From: ZC4RG29 sp964521255
Lineage (GTDB): Bacteria; Bacteroidota; Bacteroidia; Cytophagales; Cyclobacteriaceae
DNA length: 64,000 bases
Direction: 5' to 3'
Assembly (NCBI GenBank): GCA_964521255.1
Contig: CAZFRM010000013.1
Span: forward strand, 62,001-126,000
Under the pieces are notes generated by a model, which was not told where the DNA came from, searched no databases, and saw only the letters and a program-made list of their open reading frames with translations. Positions within the stretch are counted from its first letter, which is position 1, and each line of letters starts with the position of its first letter. The translations under genes and the position numbers were made by a program. Shown here in pieces: positions 55,201-61,598 of this stretch.

Positions 55201-55796
55201 TGGTTGATGAATCTACATATGTTGATTACACAGAATCTGGTAAACAAAAGGATTCAAGGTATGTCGTAAGAAAATTAATTCTTGGTAATGAAGGAGTACC
55301 TATTGATATAGATTGGTCAAATGGTACAACCCAATCCATACCTTTCGAGCAAGTCATCGATATACCAATTACCAATGGCGGTAATCAATACCTGGTTGCC
55401 TTTGTTCAGGACAAGCTTCAGTTGCAGAACGGTCAAACTAAGCCACGCTACATCCATCAATCTGTTGTGTCACCTGCTATTCAGCGCAAGGGCGTGAGAC
55501 CCGTTGGTCTTGAAGATGATCCTATTGCTGCAGAGATCAGGGATATTCAAATCTATCCTAATCCTGCTAATAATATTTTGAAGTTCCGGCTGAAGAATAA
55601 ATTAACAAGAGACTATACCTGGAGAATGATTGATCAGCGTGGTATAACCGTACTAAGTGGTGATGTAAACCAATTCTTCGAAGAACCCCAGGAGATTGAC
55701 ATCAGTCAACTTGCCAATGGAATTTACTTTATCCAGATCGGCATTGGCCACACTTCGTTAATCTATCGTAAGATAGCTGTGATGAACAGGAATTGA
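43278..55796 (+). CDS. giant T9SS-secreted PKD-like repeat adhesin
   Basis: A 4172-aa protein from ATG 43278; an in-frame TTG at 43242 would add 12 residues. Signal peptide FFCLGLTVSSYAQ. Order: N-terminal domain (to about 370); two Ig-like domains (about 375-549, TTQPxxxQTVCE); 26 PKD-like modules of about 92 aa, each opening ICSG and mostly closing GC-G (about 550-2950), the Cys pair suggesting one disulfide each; three VCEP/VCED modules (about 2955-3230); two PKD domains (WDFDDQD, WDFGDGD); a jelly-roll (about 3618-3812); a thioredoxin-like Omp28-type region without its cysteines; and a C-terminal type A sorting domain (IQIYPNPANNILKFRL...). Likely a cell-surface adhesin. Confidence 0.92.
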   Translation: MTGFYRFFKLWCILFFCLGLTVSSYAQCSFTNLDPEYCFDAASFTLTGSTNYYGPGVSGTTFDPATAGVGTHTLYATSGVASAYNVSTSGTFNRIIPSGGTVIDPADDGEVTGITIPFTFNFFGVDYPTVRIGRNAIVGFGSSSVDVTDNQSMPSGAAPDNFIAAAWDDLDLGGTIEYFTTGVAPFRKFIIDYDAVPREGGLYNISTQIQLHESTNIIEIHTTSAPFGINGDLATQGIENSDGSVAYVVPGRNDESWDATNDYVAFIPTCLDIQTVTVNPLPNSSLGIAPATASVCPSGSVAITITGDESNVDYQLQNNTGSTPLSGFWTGNGVGNLLINSDPISTPLTLKVYARNNVTGCDTDLTTIVPVTINSAPSITTQPVASQTVCEGTSNVTFSVAATGTGLNYQWKKNGVNIGGATSSSYVIATATTADAATYTVEVSGTCSPGVTSNGSVLIIQEQPEITTQPAPTQTVCENQPVTLNVNAGATTNPTYQWYKGVTLIGGATSSSYTIPNVALGDAGSYTVVVSGTCGPSQTSNASVLNVNPNPTAFANDAEICSGGTTSIAITNPNGVPGTTFSWTVQSSNNVTGAGPGAGSSIAQSLSVTDGVSGGTVTYQIQPSAAGCNGPTFTVNVVVKPIPDVAFGPNDPICSGQSSNVVITNPNGVSGTTFTWVVQSSSNVIGQSAGSGALINQVLSSDDGVSNGTVTYRVTPTAGGCNGTFADVTVTVLPRPVITDPPTSFTASICSGDGLNILPNTSIPGTDFFWSSSVIGSLTGVSSSGTGAITDTPVNLANFPGIITYTVTPTLGGCNGTPVDYIITVYPMPDVEASDENICSGQVTNIAILTPNGVAGVTYSWIATSSNVTGASDGSGNNINQLLTSTGGGTVVYEITPTTGVCYGAPINVTVTVDPVPVITNTAAQLQTTICSGTTLNFTPTSSIGGTTYTWTSTVSGPITGATSPGSGAITNTLVNTGNVSGTVTYRITPSIGGCNGTPRDYVVTVSPVPNASASNETICSGQSSNVLITNPNGVSGTTFSWVVQSSTNVSGASAGSGTLISQVLTATNGITSGNVTYRITPTASGCNGATIDVTVTVNPAPVITNPSSQLQTTICSGTTLNFTPTSSIGGTTYTWTSTVSGPITGATSPGSGAITNTLVNTGNVSGTVTYRITPSIGGCNGTPRDYVVTVSPVPNASASNETICSGQSSNVLITNPNGVSGTTFSWVVQSSTNVSGASAGSGTLISQVLTATNGITSGNVTYRITPTASGCNGATIDVTVTVNPAPVITNPSSQLQTTICSGTTLNFTPTSSIGGTTYTWTSTVSGPITGATSPGSGAITNTLINTGNVAGTVTYTITPEVGGCNGTPRDYVVTVSPIPNALASNETICSGQSSNVLITNPNGVSGTTFSWVVQSSTNVSGASAGSGTLISQVLTATNGITSGNVTYRITPTASGCNGATIDVTVTVDPVPVITNTATQLQTTICSGTALNFTPTSSIGGTTYSWISVASGPSITGNTAGIGAITDVLVNTGNVAGTVTYTITPSTGGCNGIPRDYVVTVSPIPNALASNETICSGQSSNVLITNPNGVSGTTFSWVVQSSTNVSGASAGSGTLISQVLTATNGITSGNVTYRITPTASGCNGATIDVTVTVDPVPVITNTATQLQTTICSGTALNFTPTSSIGGTTYSWISVASGPSITGNTAGIGAITDVLVNTGNVAGTVTYTITPSTGGCNGIPRDYVVTVSPIPNALASNETICSGQSSNVLITNPNGVSGTTFSWVVQSSTNVSGASAGSGTLISQVLTATNGITSGNVTYRITPTASGCNGATIDVTVTVDPVPVITNTATQLQTTICSGTALNFTPTSSIGGTTYSWISVASGPSITGNTAGIGAITDVLVNTGNVAGTVTYTITPSTGGCNGIPRDYVVTVNPIPDADVPDNTVSICSGQVVNIPISNPNNVAGTTFNWTISSTNTNGASAGSGTLISQVLTSADGINSGSVIYTIIPVVSGCSGTPIVVTVTVDPVPVITNTSTELQTTICSGTALNFTPISSVPGTTYTWTSLSIGTLTGVSASGSGAVTDTPINTVNTTGIVIYTITPHVGSCSGAPRDYIVTVNPTPNADATDQGICSGQSSSVIISNPNNVSGTTYTWIVQSSTNVSGASAGSGALISQVLTSSPDITTGGSVVYAITPFANGCTGTPITVTVTVSPAPVITNTAAQLQATICSGTALNFTPTSSIGGTTYSWISNTIGPLTGVSPSGTGAIIDAPVNTGNASGTITYTITPEISGCSGTPRDYVVTVSPVPNASASDQGICSGQSSNVIISNPNGVIGTTFNWTVLSSSNVTGAANGSGNVISQLLISTNGVSAGSVIYEITPVATGCNGTPIQVVVTVSPSPVITNTATQLQTTICSGTALNFTPTSTIAGTTYTWTSVISGTVTGITTPSGSGAITDIPVNSGSVPGTVTYTITPNASGCNGTPRDYVVTVNPVPDVLASDQGICSGESSNVLITNPNGVVGTSFNWTIQSSSNVSGASNGTGDVISQVLTATDGISTGSVTYRIIPTANGCSGNFTDITVTVSPMPVITDPSTSFIANICSGDVLNLLPTSSIAGTTFTWTSTVIGTLSGVSAGGTGAITDTPINPTNVPGVIIYTVIPSIGGCVGTQVNYVVTVKPIPTVAASNQTICSGLSTSISITNPNAVAGTTYSWVVQNPVNVTGALDGSGNSISQVLTSTNGVSDGTVQYSITPSSNGCPGTPIVITVTVKAVPVIMNNPTDFSQQICSGDALNFLPITSIGGSTVTWTSTISGPIDALSVSASGSGPITDSPVNTSNVSGTVTYRIIPGFNGCDGTPVDLVVLVRPLPTATASDIIICSGDNATINISPAPKNVAGTTFSWTVTPSANVTGALNGNGSTISQTLSTTNASVGTVIYSIVPAANGCNGTPVNITVTVNPIATASAGSDFAVCEPVTIPLIGTLGGSASTGTWTIISGSGTLTSSTTSGTNVSATYTADPTDIGNGVVFRLTTNDPDNAGPCTQVFDEVTVTVNRQARLTLPADYAVCEPFSMGLTGTLSGSATSGTWSIISGAGILSASSVTGTEVTATYVVSNPTDVGTVMTFRLTTNDPDGLGPCTVEFDEIDITVNESPKVDAGLDFEVCEDQVISLNGSFSGSASFVTWSGGSGSAQFANVNAPNTTYTLTPADIAAGRVTLTLTTNDPDGGGPCSTVSDDVVIIINKLPDVLLSGLAASYAENDPPVLMVGFPNNPMGVFTGPGVLAGTNIFDPGNANIGFNIITYTYVDASGCANSDSQAVNINELTSIDFEVYNGVSYVGGTSPEICGDIGRAYLRGSPTVSTGLTPTVDTYFSTPDVSIASRIGYDGTDYYLDTDGLAAGSYYIQYTYTNSASATSTLIKIVTVYQSPIASILANNACEDDIVQFTDTSIVPVNALGGIIDKWLWDFDDQDLNSPLQNPTYIYQVANIYDVVLTVTTNQGCVNSTLKSITVGPPPIADFTWSGICNDKSTEFIDQSSISVSFSTIEKYQWDFGDGDETLFDLGTNTIPPGTHSGRTEGTYKDPSHDYSAFGEYNVKLTIETDVGCVKELTKRVFILDNPTPTPVAGYFEDFENGSGTWFKTSLSGSSWVFGPPSGETINSAASGTGAWWTGENPDAEAHRGTYYRNENSEVIGPCLNLTGLERPMISLKYWSDLEKGFDGAVVQYSTDGTTWNTLGDANGGGLDWYRGTNLSGNPGGQDNYAWSDTLGGWRNARFNLDAIPVANRDQVIFRIAFGSNDGNNLGGRVLNGFAFDDIFIGDKKRNVLVEYFTNVATSGADAHFNSLIDNQASPTNPQASVDFFKLEYHVEPPAVDSLYLHNPSVPSARGLLYGVSQPPAAVMDGLLGWYKPSGTDSTYFNGTYNQINEVDIDRRSLEDPLFDIQLTIDPLVPAEENKVKGHIEIRYTDATKDFTDPVIVQLALVDESTYVDYTESGKQKDSRYVVRKLILGNEGVPIDIDWSNGTTQSIPFEQVIDIPITNGGNQYLVAFVQDKLQLQNGQTKPRYIHQSVVSPAIQRKGVRPVGLEDDPIAAEIRDIQIYPNPANNILKFRLKNKLTRDYTWRMIDQRGITVLSGDVNQFFEEPQEIDISQLANGIYFIQIGIGHTSLIYRKIAVMNRN
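46056..49065 (+). repeat. 555-bp in-frame tandem repeat array inside the adhesin gene
   Basis: About 5.4 units with exact 555-bp (185-codon) period. Each encodes two PKD-like modules. Units starting near 46056 and 46611 look identical; the unit from 47166 diverges midway; three later units (from about 47411, 47966 and 48521) are identical to one another as far as I can read. This indicates recent duplication or gene conversion in two separate blocks. Confidence 0.93.
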
Positions 55797-55868
55797 TGTG
55801 TTTAGGTGAGTAAGTGTTTATGTTGTTAGAGAATCTGCTTTTAGCTTTATGCTTTCTGCTTTAAGCTT

Positions 55869-57797
55869 TTAAAACGCTTTTACCCGACTTAATTCTTCAA
55901 TAGCATAATTGCAATGCTTCACAAAATCCACAACAACATCCGGAAGGAGTTCAAGTTTTGTTCTGTTCCTGCCACTCTGTTCAATTTGTACCACTTTACT
56001 ACGAAGTGAATCAAGTCCCATTAATGTAAACGAAGGCTTTATCTGGTGCGCTAACCGTGAAAGTTTATCCCAATCAGATGTTTCTGATGCTTCTGTTAAT
56101 TTGGCAAGGGTTTGAGGCAGCGTGGTGATAAAAGTATTCACCATTTCGCGAATGAATTCCTGGTTATTTCCAGACACTTCCTTAAGGTAATCAAGGTTGT
56201 AATAACTTTTTGGCGAAGACTTATCAGCAACAATTCTTTTTCCGTTGGTGTTGGCAGGTATAATTTTTAATTCATTGAACAACTTCCGGTAAAGGTCATC
56301 CGGTGTGAAAGGTTTGGGGAGGTAGTCATTCATCCCTGCGGATAAACATTTCTCCACATCAGCTTTTGTGGCATTGGCGGTTAATGCAACGATGGGTATA
56401 TCCCGAAGGGGAGGAGCCATCATGCGAATCGCGCGTGTTGCCTCATACCCATCCATCACCGGCATCTGCACATCCATCAATACGACATCAAATGTATTGC
56501 CTTTCAATTTCTCTACAGCAACTAAACCATTTTCTGCAGTTTCGGTAAAGCAATTCCAATTCTTTAAAATTGTTTTTGCATAAAGCCGGTTGATGTCATT
56601 ATCCTCAACAAGCAACACATCCAATGCGTAGTCCTTTGAGTGCGTTGACATCTTATCCTTGGAAATAGAAGCGGTTTTTGAAATGTTCTTCGATTTTTCA
56701 AATGGAATAAGTACTATAAACGTTGAGCCTACTTGCTCCTGGCTGATAACTGTTATTCTCCCGTTCTGTAGTTCAACCAATTGTTTCGCAATGGTTAAAC
56801 CTAAACCTGTTCCACCGTACTTTCGGGTAACGCTTGCATCAGCCTGGCTAAAGCTGTCGAATATAGTATTTAGCTTTTCCTGGGGAATACCCACACCGGT
56901 ATCGCTCACTTCTATTCTCACCCAACAAACGTTTTTCTGATCACGATCGCTGGTACAATTAACATGGATGGATCCTGAATGCGTAAACTTCATTGCATTG
57001 CTGATCAAATTGATAAGGATCTGATTTAGACGAACAGGATCTCCCAGCAGAATTTTATTTAACTTTTCATCAATGGTATGACCTAATGTGAGCTTTTTTT
57101 CCCGCGCCTGATAGGTGAATGTATTGATCAGGGACGGCAACATATCCGTAAGATTAAAAGGAATCTTTTCAAATTTAAGTTTCCCTGAATCAATAGCCGA
57201 AAGATCCAAAAGGTCATTGATAATCACCTTCAGGTTTTCTGCAGAACTTCGAATAGCCGTTAAGTAAGCGTCTTGCTCATGCGGTGTTTGATTCTGACTC
57301 AACAGACTTACCATACCCGCTATGCCGTTTATTGGCGTTCTTATCTCGTGACTTATGTTTGCGAGAAATTGTTCCTTCGCCTTCCCAAGTCGCACAAGTT
57401 CTTTTTCATCCTTCTTTCGTTGGGTGATATCGCGACAATCAAGAATAAATCCCGTAAGGTTTTCTTTGTGCTTAAGATTTATGGCATTGAACTCCAGGAA
57501 TCGGTAAGAACGGTCTTTACAAAGAAATTGAAATTCAACTTTTTGGGTATAGGCTCTTTTCTGGCTAAGCTTAAAATTTTCTTTAAGCTCATTAACCGTT
57601 TCAGGAAGAATAAAATCAAAAAAATTCTTTCCTATCAGACTCTTTGACCGGTAGCCTAATGTGTCGTGGACGGATGAATTGTGATAGAGGATATTCCCAT
57701 CAAAATCAACAATAAAAATTAAATCCGATCCATCTTCAACTACAGATTTGTAAAAGCCACCCTTCCGGATATAACTATCTAAGGTTTTCATTTTCAT
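55869..57797 (-). CDS. soluble hybrid histidine kinase (PAS-HisKA-HATPase-REC-HPt)
   Basis: A 642-aa protein. PAS domain about 17-130 (DLIFIVDFDGNILYHNSSVH), HisKA with His150 (LANISHEIRTPINGI), HATPase (N box NLISNAMKF, G boxes DTGVGIP and GGTGLGLTIAKQL), receiver with phosphoacceptor Asp442 (VVLMDVQMPVMDG), HPt with His584 (RLAHQIKPSF). There is no TM helix or signal peptide, so it senses a cytosolic cue or acts with a partner. Its start overlaps the regulator's stop by 1 nt (TGATG), so the two are a pair. It converges with the adhesin gene, 72 bp apart. Confidence 0.95.
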   Translation of the reverse strand: MKMKTLDSYIRKGGFYKSVVEDGSDLIFIVDFDGNILYHNSSVHDTLGYRSKSLIGKNFFDFILPETVNELKENFKLSQKRAYTQKVEFQFLCKDRSYRFLEFNAINLKHKENLTGFILDCRDITQRKKDEKELVRLGKAKEQFLANISHEIRTPINGIAGMVSLLSQNQTPHEQDAYLTAIRSSAENLKVIINDLLDLSAIDSGKLKFEKIPFNLTDMLPSLINTFTYQAREKKLTLGHTIDEKLNKILLGDPVRLNQILINLISNAMKFTHSGSIHVNCTSDRDQKNVCWVRIEVSDTGVGIPQEKLNTIFDSFSQADASVTRKYGGTGLGLTIAKQLVELQNGRITVISQEQVGSTFIVLIPFEKSKNISKTASISKDKMSTHSKDYALDVLLVEDNDINRLYAKTILKNWNCFTETAENGLVAVEKLKGNTFDVVLMDVQMPVMDGYEATRAIRMMAPPLRDIPIVALTANATKADVEKCLSAGMNDYLPKPFTPDDLYRKLFNELKIIPANTNGKRIVADKSSPKSYYNLDYLKEVSGNNQEFIREMVNTFITTLPQTLAKLTEASETSDWDKLSRLAHQIKPSFTLMGLDSLRSKVVQIEQSGRNRTKLELLPDVVVDFVKHCNYAIEELSRVKAF

Positions 57798-59158
57798 CAG
57801 ATACCAAGTCCTTCCATCTCTTTCAGGTATCGGTAGAGGGAGGATTTTCCTATATCAAGTTTTTGTGCTACTTCTATAACGTTGTTATCGTATTTGTTAA
57901 GATAATGCCGGATGATGCGATACATATACTCCTGCATTTTCATTTCCTGGTAAAGGAACGATTCCACTCTCGCCGTGCTGTTGAAGCTTATATCCTGAGG
58001 TCTTATTTCCTGGTTCTCGGCCATCACGGCTGCCAGTTCAACGATTGATTTTAACTCGCGAATATTGCCTGGAAATGGATAGTTAAGGAGTTTCTCCTGA
58101 GCTTCAGCATTGATCTTGAATTTTGGCATCTGGTTCTCCTTTGCAAACTGATCAAGGAAATGCTTGGCAACAAGGATCACATCGTTTCCGCGTTCCCGTA
58201 ACGGCGGAAGGTGAACTGGCAAACCCAAAAGACGATAGTAAAGGTCTTCTCTAAATCTCCCGGTTTTAACTTCTTCTGCAAGATCCTTGTGCGTTGCCGC
58301 CAGCAATCTCACATCAAGTTTTACCGTTTGGTTTCCACCAATTCTTGTAATCTCTCTTTCTTGCAACACGCGAAGTAGTTTAGCCTGCAGGCTTAGATCC
58401 ATTTCACCGATTTCATCAAGGAAAATGGTTCCACCTTCAGCTTCTTCGAACTTTCCTATCCTTCTTGATAACGCCCCGGTAAAGGATCCTTTTTCATGAC
58501 CGAAGAGTTCACTTTCTATTAGTGTAGAAGGAACCGCAGCGATGTTAACCGCCACAAAAGGTTTATTCTTCCGTTTCGAATTATAGTGAATAGCCTTAGC
58601 GACAAGTTCTTTTCCCGTACCCGTTTCGCCTGATATGGAAACAGAGATGTTGGTTTTAACAGCCTTCTCCATCAGTTCGAAAACCCGCTTTATTGCTACG
58701 CTTGTACCAATGATGCTCTTTTCAAACTCATATTTTTCATGGATCTCCTTTTTCAGGTGATCAATCTCCTTAATAAGCGAAAGTTTGTTACGGGCATTAT
58801 TAATAGAGTTAAGAAGGCGGTCTTTTGTCTCATGGTCCTTGCTGATGTAGTCATAAGCTCCAGACTTTAAGAGTTCGACGGCAGTACCGATCTTCTCCTG
58901 GGCAGAAACAATAATTACATCAATGTTGGGGTCATGACTGCGGATTTGAGTCAATACATCACCACCCGCCATGTCAGGAAGGGAATAATCCAGGGTTATT
59001 ACCGAAGGATTCTTATGAAGATTATTGATACACTCTTTTCCGGTGGTAAAGAATTCGGTTTCGTAGTCGGGGTTTAATCCAAGTACGTACTTTAAAAACT
59101 TTGTATAAGCCGGGTCATCTTCAACGACAAATACCTTAACGGGATCTTTTTCGTACAT
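57797..59158 (-). CDS. NtrC-family sigma-54-dependent response regulator
   Basis: A 453-aa protein. Receiver domain with Asp57 (VITLDYSLPDMAGG); AAA+ domain with Walker A SGETGTGKE, the GAFTGA-type loop as GSFTGA (FGHEKGSFTGALSRR), Walker B GGTIFLDEIGEM and RFREDLYYRL; C-terminal Fis-type HTH (NNVIEVAQKLDIGKSSLYRY). It activates sigma-54 promoters. First gene of the two-gene operon with the hybrid kinase. Targets unknown; the neighbouring adhesin operon is a candidate only by position. Confidence 0.96.
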   Translation of the reverse strand: MYEKDPVKVFVVEDDPAYTKFLKYVLGLNPDYETEFFTTGKECINNLHKNPSVITLDYSLPDMAGGDVLTQIRSHDPNIDVIIVSAQEKIGTAVELLKSGAYDYISKDHETKDRLLNSINNARNKLSLIKEIDHLKKEIHEKYEFEKSIIGTSVAIKRVFELMEKAVKTNISVSISGETGTGKELVAKAIHYNSKRKNKPFVAVNIAAVPSTLIESELFGHEKGSFTGALSRRIGKFEEAEGGTIFLDEIGEMDLSLQAKLLRVLQEREITRIGGNQTVKLDVRLLAATHKDLAEEVKTGRFREDLYYRLLGLPVHLPPLRERGNDVILVAKHFLDQFAKENQMPKFKINAEAQEKLLNYPFPGNIRELKSIVELAAVMAENQEIRPQDISFNSTARVESFLYQEMKMQEYMYRIIRHYLNKYDNNVIEVAQKLDIGKSSLYRYLKEMEGLGI

Positions 59159-59324
59159 TTTCTCGAATGGGGTTGATTAGTGTAAAAGTAAATTAAAATA
59201 TCAAAAACTTGTATGTGTCCATTTTCGGTAAACCCTTCCCATGTAAGGATAATGTTTGAAATAAGGTTTATTGCCGTTGGCATATGTGTAATTTTCGCCA
59301 AATAAGTCCCTTATCTGATCGTTT

Positions 59325-59786
59325 ATGATTCCTGAATTTGAAAGTTTAAATGATAACGAGGTCGAGATCATGCTCAAGGCCCCAATACTCGTCTGTATAC
59401 TTATTGCCGGCGCTGATGGCAAAATTGACAGGAAAGAGATTAAGGAGGCAATTACAATAGCGGGCAAGCAAGCAAGATCCCGGTATGTGTTGAGCAACTA
59501 CCTTAAGTATGCCTCAGCGGATTTTGAGGACAAAATTATGATTCTCAAGCAAGGCTACCCGCGAGATTCAGGCGAACGTGCAGCTATTATTGTTAATGAA
59601 CTTTCCACTCTTAATACAATACTGCCGAAACTCGGTAAGTCCTTCTCTATTCAATTTCATTCCATGTTGAAGGAACTGGCGACAAAAGTAGCATCCTCTT
59701 CCGGTGGTTGGCTTGGTATAAGTGCTGTAGGCTCAGAGGAAGCTCAGTACCTGGAACTGAAAATGATCAACGATCCGGCCCAATAA
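59325..59786 (+). CDS. TerB-like helical protein of unknown function
   Basis: A 153-aa, mainly helical protein without signal peptide. VCILIAGADGKIDRKEIKEA resembles the DGxxxxxE loop of TerB/DjlA-like domains, which bind metal or mediate membrane-stress responses. The C-terminus includes a Gly/Ser-rich SSSGGWLGISAVGSEEAQYL. It is divergent from the response regulator with 166 bp between. Family assignment is tentative. Confidence 0.68.
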   Translation: MIPEFESLNDNEVEIMLKAPILVCILIAGADGKIDRKEIKEAITIAGKQARSRYVLSNYLKYASADFEDKIMILKQGYPRDSGERAAIIVNELSTLNTILPKLGKSFSIQFHSMLKELATKVASSSGGWLGISAVGSEEAQYLELKMINDPAQ

Positions 59787-59862
59787 AATTCAGAAAGTAC
59801 ATCTCTGCAATTTGTAGTTATGTGGTTTACTAATTAATTAGCGATCTTCAATTTATTAACAA

Positions 59863-60426
59863 ATGGCGCGCTCCTCTTTTTTTGACAGTTCCGTTGTTCC
59901 CTTTCGCCTGGTTTTTTTCATGTGGTTGTTCTTTGCCATTCAGTATTTTTATGGCTGGCAGCTAAATGTCTTTGGAATTATTCCCCGCACTCTTCCCGGA
60001 CTGATTGGTTTGTTCACGGCACCGCTGCTACACGGAAATATTTATCACCTTGTTTCTAATACTGTTCCCTTACTCTTCCTGGGATCGGTTCTTTATTTTT
60101 TCTATTCATCAATTGCTCCTGCAGTTTTTTATCGCGCTTACTTTTGGACCAATATTCTGGTTTGGCTTTTCGGAAGACCCCTGAGTATTCATATTGGTGC
60201 GAGTGGGCTTATCTATGGGCTTGCCTTTTTTCTGATTTTTTTCGGAATTTTTTATCGTGACTTCAGGTCCCTTCTCATTTCAGTTGTGATACTATTATTT
60301 TACGGCGGAATATTTTATGGGATTTTACCAAGTGATCCGCACGTCTCATGGGAATCGCATCTCGCCGGCGCTTTGGTTGGTATCACCACAGCTATTACCT
60401 TGTCGAAGAAAAGAATACGAGTGTAA
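59863..60426 (+). CDS. rhomboid family intramembrane serine protease
   Basis: A 187-aa protein with about six TM helices. The catalytic pair is visible: Ser114 in HIGASGLIYG and His166 in SHLAGALVG; the HGNIYHLVSN motif lies in the second helix. It cleaves transmembrane substrates within the bilayer. Its stop overlaps the holA start (TAATG), so the two are translationally coupled. Confidence 0.93.
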   Translation: MARSSFFDSSVVPFRLVFFMWLFFAIQYFYGWQLNVFGIIPRTLPGLIGLFTAPLLHGNIYHLVSNTVPLLFLGSVLYFFYSSIAPAVFYRAYFWTNILVWLFGRPLSIHIGASGLIYGLAFFLIFFGIFYRDFRSLLISVVILLFYGGIFYGILPSDPHVSWESHLAGALVGITTAITLSKKRIRV

Positions 60427-61448
60427 TGAACGCAGAAGCAAAAAAAATATTGAGTGATTTGAAATCGCGAAAGTATGCGCCGGTGTATTTTATGCAAGGT
60501 GAGGAAACGTACTTCATTAACCTTATTGCAGATTATATTGAAGCGAATGTTTTGACTGAAGCTGAAAAAGGATTCAACCAGGTTGTTGTGTATGGTAAGG
60601 ATGTTACCATGGCTGATGTACTTACCAACGCCCGTCGTTTTCCAATGATGGCCGAACGGCAGGTGGTGATCGTAAAAGAAGCTCAGGATATTACTGATCT
60701 CAATAAAGAAATAGGAGCAAAGCTTTTATTGGATTACGTTGCGCGGCCCGTGCCCAGTACAGTGTTGGTTTTTTGTCATAAGCATAAATCACTTGACAAG
60801 CGTAGAGAACTGGGAAAGAAAATTGATCAATACGTTACCACCTTAACAGCCAAAAAACTTTATGATAACCAGCTCCCGGAGTTTATACTGGAGTACATGC
60901 GTGAACGCAAAGTCGGGATTGAAGAAAGAGCTGTAATGGCGTTATGCGAATACATAGGTAATGACCTCAACAGGCTTGCCAATGAGATTGATAAACTGCT
61001 GGTGACGATGAAGGAAGGTGACACGATAACGCTGGAAGTAGTCATGTCACAGGTGGGAGTGAGCAAGGAGTACAATATTTTTGAATTGCAAAAAGCAATT
61101 TTGCACCGTGATGTATTGCTGGCGAATAAGATTGTAAACTACTTTGAAAGCAATACAAAAAAGAATCCCATCATTCCGGTTGTTGCCTATATGTTTTCTT
61201 TTTTCAGCAAACTATTGGCAGCGTCAGTTCTTCCAGATAAGAATGAGAAGGCGATAGCTAGTGCACTGAAAGTGAGTCCTTATGCTGTGCGTGACTATAG
61301 CCTTGCTTTACGTCAATTTTCGCCTGCCAAGATCATCGACAACATCACATTGTTAAAAGAAGCCGACTTGAAACTGAAGGGTGTTAACTCAGGTTCCGAG
61401 ACCGATGGTCAACTCTTTCGTGAGTTAGTGTACAGAATCATGCATTGA
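60426..61448 (+). CDS. holA: DNA polymerase III subunit delta
   Basis: A 340-aa protein. ATG 60426 is chosen: it overlaps the rhomboid stop by 1 nt and begins the conserved MNAEAKKILSDLKSRKYAPV, then YFMQGEETYFINLIADYIE. Clamp-loader delta blocks: NARRFPMMAERQVVIVKEAQ, LCEYIGNDLNRLANEIDKLL and VSKEYNIFELQKAILHRD. It opens the sliding clamp during replication. Upstream in-frame codons would overlap the rhomboid gene and lack conservation. Confidence 0.95.
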   Translation: MNAEAKKILSDLKSRKYAPVYFMQGEETYFINLIADYIEANVLTEAEKGFNQVVVYGKDVTMADVLTNARRFPMMAERQVVIVKEAQDITDLNKEIGAKLLLDYVARPVPSTVLVFCHKHKSLDKRRELGKKIDQYVTTLTAKKLYDNQLPEFILEYMRERKVGIEERAVMALCEYIGNDLNRLANEIDKLLVTMKEGDTITLEVVMSQVGVSKEYNIFELQKAILHRDVLLANKIVNYFESNTKKNPIIPVVAYMFSFFSKLLAASVLPDKNEKAIASALKVSPYAVRDYSLALRQFSPAKIIDNITLLKEADLKLKGVNSGSETDGQLFRELVYRIMH

Positions 61449-61598
61449 TTGATCTGTATTTATTTGGAAACTACCCATTACTTTTTATTAACTTTGAGTC
61501 CATGCATTCGAAAGGCTGGATTTTTTTGACTTAATTTTTTGGTCCCACAATTGCAATATTTTTTTGGTTAGGGAGTTTTACACAAAAGGAGACGGTAA

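Noticed and set aside
60348..61448. 366-aa version of the DNA polymerase III delta subunit
   Set aside because: The added 26 residues lie inside the rhomboid gene in another frame and are not conserved; TAATG coupling at 60426 is clear.
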